Shown in pieces: positions 1 to 5,987 of a DNA stretch of 9,997 bases. Positions within the stretch are counted from its first letter, which is position 1. Every line of letters begins with the position of its first letter. Position numbers and translations under genes: made by a program. Origin of the DNA: JAGOUU01 sp964387745. Lineage in GTDB: Bacteria; Pseudomonadota; Gammaproteobacteria; JAGOUU01. Location of the stretch: positions 1-9,997 of the forward strand of contig CAYLXL010000056.1 in NCBI GenBank assembly GCA_964387745.1, in the 5' to 3' direction. Under the pieces are notes generated by a model. The model worked only from the letters and a program-made list of their open reading frames with translations, searched no databases and was not told where the DNA came from.

Positions 1-465
1 TGCTGATTACCATAAGCTTATTTGCGGAGAAAAAACTTATGGGTAATAGGAAGGCTTTTGCGAGGGATCTCAGTAGCTGAAAATTTACAAAAATTGTAAA
101 CCCGTATAAACAAGCCAGACTCTGTTATATACGGCTCATTAACTCTTGATTCTTCTTTATATTTTTCTCACAGATAACTTAACATTAAAATTATCATTGT
201 TTTCATGCCTCTCTTTTAATTGCTTAAAACAAGTATCAATTATCTATTTGCCAACTGCTTCAATAAAACCAGTTTTTCCATTATGAAAATAAATTCATTT
301 GTAGATAACATTTCACTATTTAGTTCTCAACGCATATATAGCATAGGTAGAAATAAATATATGTAACAAACCATCGGAATTATCTGGAACTATTTATCTA
401 GAAGCCTTCCAGCTTGATTTAAGCAACGAAAAAGTTTATCTTAATTCATAACAGAAGGAACAATT
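1..465. other. Gene-poor leader region with small inverted repeats
   Basis: No convincing gene is visible here. Frame 3 is open from the window edge to a TGA at 78-80 and could be the last ~25 codons of a gene cut by the window, but I do not recognise it. Three inverted repeats sit in the first 140 bases: ATTACCATAAG (6-16) against CTTATGGGTAAT (36-47) with one extra G; TTTACAA-AAA-TTGTAAA (84-100); and CCGTATA (102-108) against TATACGG (128-134). They could be a terminator for an upstream gene or a structured RNA, but no hairpin is followed by a clean T-run. From 140 to about 380 the sequence is plain AT-rich DNA with nothing I can name. Confidence 0.5.
414..442 (+). promoter_or_regulatory. 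Possible sigma-70-type promoter for the thioesterase gene
   Basis: TTGATT (414-419) and TATCTT (437-442) are separated by 17 bases, and each matches the consensus at 4 of 6 positions. Transcription would begin about 16-18 bases before the ATG at 466, leaving a short leader that contains the Shine-Dalgarno AGAAGGA. A small inverted repeat, CTGGAA (384-389) / TTCCAG (407-412), lies directly upstream. AT-rich DNA gives such matches by chance, so support is modest. Confidence 0.35.
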
Positions 466-891
466 ATGGCAATATGGTTTAAAGAAACTTCAATCGAACT
501 ATTGAACAAACGAGGGAGAAATACCATGGTAGAATTCCTCAATATTAAGTTTACAGAAATCGGTAATGATTATTTAGTAGCAACAATGCCCATTACAGAT
601 CGAGTTCGCCAACCCATAGGTATACTCCATGGTGGTGCCAATGTAACCTTAGCCGAAACGGTCGCTAGCACTGCTGCTAACACTGTCGTTGATATCGACA
701 ATTTTTACTGTGTAGGTTTGGAGATTAATGCCAATCATATTCGTTCCGTAAAAGAAGGTATTATAACTGCTAAAGCATCTGCTGTGCATTTGGGCAGAAC
801 GACTCAAATATGGCAAATTAACATCTTTAATCAAGAACAGAAAATAACTTGTATTTCTAGAATGACGGCGTCTGTTTTATCTAGGACCTAG
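466..891 (+). CDS. Hotdog-fold acyl-CoA thioesterase, MenI/YdiI (PaaI) type
   Basis: The 141-residue protein has the length and motifs of the YdiI/YbdB branch of hotdog thioesterases, small cytosolic enzymes that hydrolyse acyl- or aryl-CoA thioesters. The active-site helix motif HGGANVTLAET is at residues 55-65. Glu64 aligns with the catalytic glutamate of E. coli YdiI (MenI, 1,4-dihydroxy-2-naphthoyl-CoA thioesterase), and the block GLEINANHIRS (84-94) is closer to YdiI than to YbdB/EntH. The family start (hydrophobic/basic, then an LN..G..TMV stretch) is present. A good Shine-Dalgarno, AGAAGGA, lies about six bases before the ATG, so the start is secure. The acetyltransferase gene follows after 45 bases. 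No menaquinone gene lies in the window, so the natural substrate is open; a broad-specificity clean-up esterase is equally possible. Confidence 0.9.
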   Translation: MAIWFKETSIELLNKRGRNTMVEFLNIKFTEIGNDYLVATMPITDRVRQPIGILHGGANVTLAETVASTAANTVVDIDNFYCVGLEINANHIRSVKEGIITAKASAVHLGRTTQIWQINIFNQEQKITCISRMTASVLSRT

Positions 892-936
892 ATAAATTGA
901 CTCTTACCAAATTATGCAAAAACCTAGTCACAGATC

Positions 937-1833
937 ATGCCTGTTAAAAAACTAAACAATGACCATAAAAAAAGTTTACTTCAGTATCTATCAAATTACC
1001 AAGATAGTTCATTATTCATGTTAGGTAATATTTACCAATCAGGAATATATTTTGTAAATCAACCTTATCATGCAGATTACTTTGGCTCGTTTTCTAAAGA
1101 GGGTAATATTAATGGCGTATTAGCGCATTATTGGAATGGTAGTTTAATGATGCAAGCAGAAAGCAACGATATACTTGCAGAAATTATCGAGTTATTTATA
1201 TCTTCAGTAAATCGACCAATAGCTCAATTACTTGGCCTAGACGACCAAGTACTCTATGTGATAGAAACACTGGGGTTTTCTGATGCTAATTTCTCTTCTA
1301 ATACTCAAGAACAACTTTATCGCATCAATTTAGATGATTTCAATTCTCAACATAGTGATATAAAAAATTATTATTTAGTTCCCGCGGCTGAAACTGACGA
1401 AAACATTCTATCACACTGGTTAAGAGACTATGAAATCCAAACCCTTAATGCAGAAAATAATCAAAGTTTATCAGAGTACATTAAAAAACGTGTCATTCAA
1501 ATTCAGAGTCAAAAATTTTCTCACGTTTTGAACATTAATAAAACACCTGTAGCTTTGTGTGGCTCTAACTCTAATCTTAAAGCTGTTATTCAAATCGGAC
1601 CAGTTTGGACTCCACCAGAGCATCGTAATAATGGCTATGCCAAATTATTATTAACCGAAGTTTTATTAAAGGCTCGAGAAACTGGAGTTAGAAGAGCCGT
1701 ATTATTTAGTGATAACCCTATTGCTATTAAAGTTTATACCGCAATTGGGTTTAAACATTTCGGCTATTATAGATGGACTATTTTGAAACATCCGCTAACT
1801 ATTAATAAAACTAATAAAACGCCTAATCTGTAA
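937..1833 (+). CDS. GNAT-family N-acetyltransferase, two-part protein
   Basis: The 298-residue product carries a C-terminal GNAT fold. The acetyl-CoA-binding motif A is visible as IGPVWTPPEHRNNGYA (220-235), with the R-x-x-G-x-A pyrophosphate loop at 230-235. The motif B region DNPIAIKVYTAIGF (259-272) contains the usual Asn and the Y-x-x-x-GF ending. The N-terminal half (1-~125) looks like the degenerate N-terminal domain found in longer GNAT proteins, including the early SSLFMLGN stretch, and this supports the ATG at 937. No clear Shine-Dalgarno precedes it, so translation may depend on coupling to the thioesterase gene 45 bases upstream. The acceptor substrate cannot be read from sequence. 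The 3' end overlaps the dipeptidase gene on the opposite strand by 11 bases. The C-terminal tail after about residue 285 is Asn/Lys/Thr-rich and probably disordered. Confidence 0.85.
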   Translation: MPVKKLNNDHKKSLLQYLSNYQDSSLFMLGNIYQSGIYFVNQPYHADYFGSFSKEGNINGVLAHYWNGSLMMQAESNDILAEIIELFISSVNRPIAQLLGLDDQVLYVIETLGFSDANFSSNTQEQLYRINLDDFNSQHSDIKNYYLVPAAETDENILSHWLRDYEIQTLNAENNQSLSEYIKKRVIQIQSQKFSHVLNINKTPVALCGSNSNLKAVIQIGPVWTPPEHRNNGYAKLLLTEVLLKARETGVRRAVLFSDNPIAIKVYTAIGFKHFGYYRWTILKHPLTINKTNKTPNL

Positions 1834-2422
1834 TTACTGGTTGATTCTGCCAATTTTGATAATCGAAATGCCACCACTCTGTCGGCAAACCGATAAATCC
1901 ATGTTTACTCATAATTGATTCTAATAACGCTGCATTCGCTCTGATCTGCGCATCAGGATGTCTATAGCTCCTATGAGCTTGCTCTATAAACTCATCAAAT
2001 TTTGTTGGCATCGCTATGTCTTTGCCAGTCTTTAAATCTATTAAAGTAACATCTACGGCTGTCCCACGCGTATGACGACCACCTTTAGCAGGATCAGCCA
2101 CATAACGCTCATCTGGCATTATTTCCCACATAATTTTTTGCACATACAGCGGGCGATACGCATCCCAAACTTTAAGACCTACATTATGTTTTTTAAATTC
2201 TTGCTGAGCTTTTGATAATTCGGCGGCAACATCTTTTAATAATTTACCATCTGCAAAGTCATAAACTTTTTTATGAAGAAAATTATCCGCGGTGGCATAT
2301 TTCATCTCAAGAGCGATGGTATCGTCTATCGATTTGATATCGACTAAATTAGACGCTTTTAACGAACAAGTTGTAAATAACATGATAAATATTAACAAAC
2401 TATGCAATAGTTTCCTCTCCAT
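1823..2422 (-). CDS. Secreted D-alanyl-D-alanine dipeptidase, VanX/PcgL type (peptidase M15D)
   Basis: Numbering below is for the form starting at 2425 (200 residues). The zinc-binding and catalytic set of VanX-type enzymes is complete: Arg91 in DAYRP, His118 and Asp125 in GGRHTRGTAVD, Glu183 and His186 in EWWHFDY. The family cleaves the D-Ala-D-Ala dipeptide. Residues 1-24 form a signal peptide (basic ERK, then a hydrophobic core), so the enzyme should act in the periplasm, as described for Salmonella PcgL, in cell-wall D-Ala recycling rather than in vancomycin resistance; no vanHA-type partners are present. Two adjacent starts exist, TTG at 2425 and ATG at 2422, and I prefer the ATG. Neither has a good ribosome site upstream; a GGAGAGGAAA stretch inside the first codons could instead serve a TTG at codon 6-7, giving a shorter signal peptide. 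LFTTC is a poor lipobox. Confidence 0.9.
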   Translation of the reverse strand: MERKLLHSLLIFIMLFTTCSLKASNLVDIKSIDDTIALEMKYATADNFLHKKVYDFADGKLLKDVAAELSKAQQEFKKHNVGLKVWDAYRPLYVQKIMWEIMPDERYVADPAKGGRHTRGTAVDVTLIDLKTGKDIAMPTKFDEFIEQAHRSYRHPDAQIRANAALLESIMSKHGFIGLPTEWWHFDYQNWQNQPVITD

Positions 2423-2441
2423 CAATAATTAAGTTTTTTAC

Positions 2442-2699
2442 TTATAAACTCAATTGGCTATGAGAGCCAAGCCTTACCAAGTCTAAGGTGGCTTTGTCAG
2501 GTTTTCTATATTTTAGAATCAAATCAGGCTTAAAGTGACAATCTCTGTGGTCATGCCTATCACCTGTCAGTTGGTGATCATAATAGCGTTTGGGAAGAGG
2601 TTTATCAAGCACAAGTAAATTGACAGCTTTCATTAATATAACATCTAGGTTAATGCGATATTTAAAATAGTCTTTATAATCTATGGCAGGTAAGCTTTG
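2442..2699 (-). pseudogene. Decayed YafQ/RelE-family mRNA-interferase toxin
   Basis: The frame is open from 2699 to the stop at 2442 (85 codons). Its only ATG is at 2633, which would give 63 residues, whereas YafQ proteins are about 90. Homology to the family continues upstream of that ATG (YKDYFKYRINLD resembles the usual N-terminal KKDxKRxxKRxxDL helix), so the original start has been lost. In the 63-residue numbering, PLPKRYYDHQLTG (12-24), RDCHFKPD (30-37) and GSHS (56-59) carry the expected His20, His33, Asp37 and His58. The residue after PD, a Trp in E. coli YafQ, is Leu here, and the final LF is replaced by LSL. YafQ is a ribosome-dependent endoribonuclease of the DinJ-YafQ toxin-antitoxin system. 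No antitoxin frame precedes it; the repeat array lies there instead. It ends 19 bases before the dipeptidase ATG. Confidence 0.72.
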
Positions 2700-2857
2700 T
2701 TAAATCTTAATTCTTATTCTGTTAAATGTTGAATTATGGTTAATAGTATAACAAATTGAAATATATAGGTTATTATAACAATTTTGTTAAATCTTTATTT
2801 TTTCCTTGTTAAATATTGCATCTTTGCCTCCCCTTAACCGATTGATACTGGATAATA

Positions 2858-2874
2858 TGTCGATACTATCGACA
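2858..2874. promoter_or_regulatory. Perfect 17-base palindrome inside the array
   Basis: TGTCGATA-C-TATCGACA has eight-base arms around a single central base. It lies in the array unit that is 8 bp longer than the others (95 versus 87 bp) and is GC-richer than its surroundings. Its right arm ends in TCGACA, the -35 candidate of the Fic promoter. It has the form of a binding site for a dimeric regulator different from the one reading the direct repeats. Confidence 0.55.
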
Positions 2875-2897
2875 CAAAATGTTAAATGTTGTATTAT
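2869..2897 (+). promoter_or_regulatory. Candidate promoter for the Fic gene
   Basis: TCGACA (2869-2874, 5/6 to TTGACA) and TATTAT (2892-2897, 5/6 to TATAAT) are exactly 17 bases apart. Direct repeat 5 (2880-2890) fills the spacer and the -35 overlaps the 17-base palindrome, so either site could block transcription. The start would be near 2904, giving a leader of about 90 bases. An AAGG Shine-Dalgarno (2984-2987) precedes the ATG by seven bases. Other TATAAT-like sequences (for example 2943-2948) lie nearby. Confidence 0.45.
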
Positions 2898-2994
2898 AAT
2901 TATGTTAAATGTTGATTATATTATTTAATCATAACATATTGATATAATTGTGTTAATTTTAAATTTTGTTAAATGTTGTAATTAAGGTTGTTAA

Positions 2995-4149
2995 ATGTTA
3001 GACAAAAACTTTCCCGTTAGACTTGTTCAGCCTCTTTTTGATTCTGGTTTAATTGATCTCATATTAGAGTTAGAGCATTTACGTAGGAAAGAAATAAATG
3101 GTACTACTCATAAGCTAGTATTTGAACAGCTAAAAAACTTATTTCATATCATGGAGAGTGTTGGTTCAGCTAGAATAGAAGGTAATAATACAACTGTTGC
3201 TGAGTATATAGATGCTAAAATTGAACAGCCAAATAATTCTGCTCCTAATTTTAAAGAAATCAGTAACATTGAAAAAGCAATGTGCTTTATAGAGGACAAT
3301 GTTAAAGATTATAATATCAATCGAATGTTCGTGAGTGAATTGCATAAAAAAGTTGTTGAAGATTTACCATTACCGCCAGAAGGTGAGGGTGATGCTAATC
3401 CAGGTGCTTATCGTTCTAGAAATGTAAAGATAACAGGCTCTTCTCATGAGCCGATGGATTGTTCAGCTATCAGCAGTTGTATGGATGAGTTATTTTCATT
3501 TATTAATAAACAGGATGAAAGTAAATATGATCTTCTCAAGACAGCAATAGCGCACCATAGATTTGTATATATTCATCCTTTTTCTAATGGTAATGGTAGA
3601 ACTGCCAGATTATTTACTTATGCAATGTTAGTAAAATTAGGCTTTAATGTTGATGTAGGTAGAATTTTAAATCCGACAGCAGTATTTTGTAGTAATAGAA
3701 ATGATTACTATGAATATTTAGCTAAAGCTGATAGCGGTGACGATGATGGAATATTGGAATGGTGTGAGTATATGCTCAGTGGCCTTAAAGCGGAAATTGA
3801 AAAAATAGATAAACTCTTAGATTACGAATATTTAAAAGACACTATATTATTGCCTGCTATAAAATTTTCATTAGAACGACAATATATAACAGATACAGAA
3901 TTTAAAGTATTAAAAATAGTTATTAATAAACAGGTAGTACAGAATAAAGATTTTCAGGATCTTTTTCAAGGTAAAAAACCTGCTCATATATCTAGAGAAA
4001 TAAGACATTTAATTGATAAAAAAATGCTACAACAGGAACAAGAAGGCACTAGGAAATATGTTATTAGATTTGATAACAATTATTTAATGAGGAGTGTAAT
4101 TAAATTATTAGGCGATAACGAGTTCTTACCAGAAAATGAAAAGTTATAA
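2995..4149 (+). CDS. Fic-family protein adenylyltransferase with C-terminal winged-helix-like region
   Basis: The 384-residue protein has the complete Fic active-site motif HPFSNGNGRTAR at 194-205 (catalytic His194). It also has the N-terminal class II autoinhibitory motif SARIEGN at 58-64, where Glu62 is expected to hold ATP in a non-productive pose until inhibition is relieved. The flap before the active site is seen at GAYRSRNVKI (137-146). Fic enzymes usually transfer AMP to a Ser, Thr or Tyr of a target protein. Residues ~298-358 (ITDTEFKVLKIV to GTRKYVIR) read as a winged helix, the arrangement seen in standalone bacterial Fic proteins and consistent with DNA binding. The ATG at 2995 follows AAGG at 2984-2987. 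The last repeat of the upstream array covers this ATG, suggesting autoregulation. No Phd/antitoxin-like partner is adjacent. Codons are very AT-rich. Confidence 0.92.
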   Translation: MLDKNFPVRLVQPLFDSGLIDLILELEHLRRKEINGTTHKLVFEQLKNLFHIMESVGSARIEGNNTTVAEYIDAKIEQPNNSAPNFKEISNIEKAMCFIEDNVKDYNINRMFVSELHKKVVEDLPLPPEGEGDANPGAYRSRNVKITGSSHEPMDCSAISSCMDELFSFINKQDESKYDLLKTAIAHHRFVYIHPFSNGNGRTARLFTYAMLVKLGFNVDVGRILNPTAVFCSNRNDYYEYLAKADSGDDDGILEWCEYMLSGLKAEIEKIDKLLDYEYLKDTILLPAIKFSLERQYITDTEFKVLKIVINKQVVQNKDFQDLFQGKKPAHISREIRHLIDKKMLQQEQEGTRKYVIRFDNNYLMRSVIKLLGDNEFLPENEKL

Positions 4150-4205
4150 AGATTATTCAGTAATATAATTAGTATATCTTATTAAATTTAAGGGATTTTA
4201 TAACT

Positions 4206-4442
4206 ATGGTTAAAGCTAATTTAAAAACAGGTAGACCTACTAAATACAGCTCTAAATTGGCCTCAGATATCTGTGATGCCATTGCAGCCAATACAATCAT
4301 AGCTTATTCTTTTTTTTGTACAATTATCAATCAGTTATACCATCAAAATAAAAATTCTAAAGCATATAACACACTAGCTACTTATTCATGGAATGATTTT
4401 ATTATTGAGATGTATGTACAACTATCAACACTTAGATCATGA
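4206..4442 (+). pseudogene. Truncated phage terminase small-subunit-like ORF
   Basis: The first ~29 of 78 residues, with GRPTKY at 9-14 and the stretch SSKLASDICDAIAAN (15-29), match the N-terminal DNA-binding helix region common to many small terminase subunits and related phage helix-turn-helix proteins. After residue 30 the expected second helix and the typical ~150-residue body are missing. The remainder is Asn/Tyr/Ile-rich with no recognisable domain, so a frameshift or deletion has probably joined it to unrelated sequence. AGGGA lies 10 bases before the ATG. It starts 56 bases after the Fic stop and may share its transcript. It could still be a small functional DNA-binding protein; I rate remnant as more likely. 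Confidence 0.45.
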
Positions 4443-4593
4443 TTGTTATTCTACCCAGCGAGCTACGCATTAGATTAGGCTCTCAGCACTACACACATCT
4501 AGCACCTCAGAACTCTATAAATGCACTCAGAAATTTGCTCGTATAGGTTTGAATCTGTTAAAGTGATTATATGTATTTATTTTTTGTAATCTT

Positions 4594-5757
4594 ATGATAA
4601 ATTTTGAATTTACTATTATAGGCGCCGGCCCTGCCGCTATATGCGCCCTCCCGGCTTTGATATCAAGAGGTATTAATCCCAAAAAAATACTGTGGATAGA
4701 TGCAGGTAACTTTAATGTTGGAGCTTTTGGTACAACTCTAAGCGCCGGATCTAGCTTGCCAGGTAATACAACTGTTGAAAGCTACCAAAAAGTTAATGAA
4801 GCCATTTACAAAATATTTCCAGATTGCAAACCCTCCAAACTATTTTTGATGGATACACTCCCTCTTCTCAATACTTGCCCCTTAAATATAGCGGCAGAAC
4901 CTATGCAACATATTTCTGATTATTTAAAACACAAAGTTCAAACTATCCATGGCTTAGTTACAGACGTGATTACGGTTAATGAAGGTTTTAAAATTATAAT
5001 TAAATTAGCGCAAAGTAATATAATAAAAGAAATTTCCTCAAAAAAATGTATTTTAGCTATCGGTGCCACCCCTAAGACAATCAATTTGCCTAATAAACAT
5101 CGTCAAATAAACATGATTGAAGATCCTAACATAATTTTTATTAAATCTCGTTTACAGGAATACTTATCTCAGCATCCTAATATTACTAGTTTTTCTGTGA
5201 TTGGCTCCTCGCACTCAGCAGCTCTTGCTACGATGAACTTATTAAATGCAGGTATAAAAGTTAAGCAATTTATGAATAAGCCTTATAAGTTTGCTGAACT
5301 CTGCCTATCACCTGAAGGCATAAAATATACTAAACATGACAATACCGGCTTAAAAGGCGAAGTCGCCTTATTTACAAAAAATTTATTACATAATAAAAAT
5401 AATAACTATGAGCTATTTATTGGTGCTAATCAAAAAGAAAGTGATGAACTGATAAGTAATAACTTATGTAACAACACGCATCTACTAGCAACTATTGGCT
5501 ATTCTACTGCCCCTACTTTAAAAATTAATAATAAATTATTAAATCAATTTAAATTTGACCATCAAACTACTGAATTTTTTGATATTAAAAATTTATTTGG
5601 GTTAGGTATTGCATATCCATTGCAGACAACTGCTCCAGATGGTGAAGTAGAATTTTCAGTAGGTTACGGAAAATTTTGGAATACGGTCAATCGACCTGAT
5701 GTAATAAAGACCTGGAAGTTAGATCAATCTATTGCTAGCTGTAAAGCTAGTAGTTAA
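4594..5757 (+). CDS. FAD/NAD(P)-binding oxidoreductase, substrate unknown
   Basis: The 387-residue protein starts with a classical dinucleotide-binding Rossmann motif, IIGAGPAAICA (8-18), ending in an acidic residue at the second strand (WIDAG, 34-38). A second Rossmann motif, VIGSSHSAALA (202-212), would bind NAD(P)H. ATG-type motifs are seen at LAIGATP (154-160) and LATIGYSTAP (298-307), and a flavin-proximal stretch at LFGLGIAYPLQ (334-344). The order matches two-dinucleotide flavoproteins such as N-hydroxylating monooxygenases and pyridine-nucleotide oxidoreductases. No redox-active CxxC pair is visible, which argues against a thioredoxin-reductase type. No Shine-Dalgarno precedes the ATG, yet it sits correctly just before the Rossmann strand. 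It stands alone between the phage-like remnant and the convergent secreted-protein operon, so context does not indicate a pathway. Confidence 0.8.
   Translation: MINFEFTIIGAGPAAICALPALISRGINPKKILWIDAGNFNVGAFGTTLSAGSSLPGNTTVESYQKVNEAIYKIFPDCKPSKLFLMDTLPLLNTCPLNIAAEPMQHISDYLKHKVQTIHGLVTDVITVNEGFKIIIKLAQSNIIKEISSKKCILAIGATPKTINLPNKHRQINMIEDPNIIFIKSRLQEYLSQHPNITSFSVIGSSHSAALATMNLLNAGIKVKQFMNKPYKFAELCLSPEGIKYTKHDNTGLKGEVALFTKNLLHNKNNNYELFIGANQKESDELISNNLCNNTHLLATIGYSTAPTLKINNKLLNQFKFDHQTTEFFDIKNLFGLGIAYPLQTTAPDGEVEFSVGYGKFWNTVNRPDVIKTWKLDQSIASCKASS
5732..5753 (+). other. Hairpin at the 3' end of the oxidoreductase gene
   Basis: CTAGCT (5735-5740) and AGCTAG (5745-5750) enclose GTAA, a GNRA-type tetraloop in RNA. 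Three further pairs, two of them G-U, extend the stem to nine. It covers the last codons and the stop. No T-run follows, so it is not a canonical intrinsic terminator; it may protect the mRNA 3' end or act together with the palindromic element downstream. Confidence 0.45.
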
Positions 5758-5807
5758 CAATTATAAAATAATACTTTTAATTATCTGTATAAGTTATGTA
5801 ACTGCTC

Positions 5808-5969
5808 AGCGAATGGCGTCAACTTAAGAACTTATTTTATGTATTGTAATCTCTGTCAAGGCAGCCATGCTGGCGCAGAACCAAGATAAGTTCAATATTA
5901 GATTCCGGTTCAGCGTGATTAAAGCCGCTTGACCGGAATGACAAATCCATTAAGTTGACGCCATTGGCT
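5808..5969. mobile_element. MITE/REP-like palindromic element with terminal inverted repeats
   Basis: AATGGCGTCAACTTAA (5812-5827) is matched perfectly by its reverse complement at 5950-5965. With one mismatch the arms extend to 20 bases (5808-5827 / 5950-5969). Inside, GAACTTAT (5828-5835) pairs with ATAAGTTC (5886-5893), directly abutting the outer left arm. A second hairpin is built on ATTCCGGT (5902-5909) / ACCGGAAT (5932-5939), with four more pairs after a G-T pair and a mismatch. The full fold is a three-way junction. The element is about 160 bp, carries no ORF, is GC-richer than its flanks and fills the gap between convergent genes. This fits a non-autonomous insertion (MITE) or a composite repeat; I see no clear target-site duplication. 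In both reading directions it may act as a transcription stop. Confidence 0.7.
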
Positions 5970-5987
5970 AAACAATACCTCACAAAA

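Larger units (their letters stand above)
2698..2999. repeat. Array of eight TGTTAAATNTT direct repeats in four pairs (putative operator)
   Basis: The 11-mer TGTTAAATNTT occurs without mismatch at 2698, 2720, 2785, 2807, 2880, 2903, 2967 and 2989, always in the same orientation. Within each pair the copies start 22, 22, 23 and 22 bases apart, close to two helical turns. Pair starts are 87, 95 and 87 bases apart. The DNA between members of pairs 1 and 3 is also similar, so the whole looks like a decayed tandem array of about 87 bp. The last copy overlaps the Fic start codon (2995-2997), and the fifth lies between the -35 and -10 of the best promoter candidate. The placement fits an operator for a helix-turn-helix protein, most simply the Fic protein itself with its C-terminal winged-helix-like region; this is inference. 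I did not see the motif elsewhere in the window. Confidence 0.8.

Noticed and set aside
3..80. C-terminal end of a gene cut by the window edge
   Set aside because: The frame is open for only 25 codons and shows no recognisable motif; too short to call.
649..834. Minus-strand ORF inside the thioesterase gene
   Set aside because: It is fully antisense to a well-supported gene and has no recognisable motif.
2361..2370. Lipobox in the dipeptidase signal peptide (LFTTC)
   Set aside because: Positions before the Cys (Phe, Thr, Thr) do not fit the L-A/S-G/A-C pattern; ordinary signal-peptidase cleavage after LKA is more likely.
2698..2999. CRISPR-like array
   Set aside because: The conserved unit is only 11 bases, spacings alternate between ~22 and ~65-73, spacers are AT-rich and partly similar to one another, and no cas gene is near.
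4443..4593. Possible tRNA fragment or attachment site (GGTTTGAATCTG resembles a T-loop)
   Set aside because: The T-stem pairs poorly, no acceptor or anticodon arm can be folded, and no CCA end or second copy of the sequence is visible.
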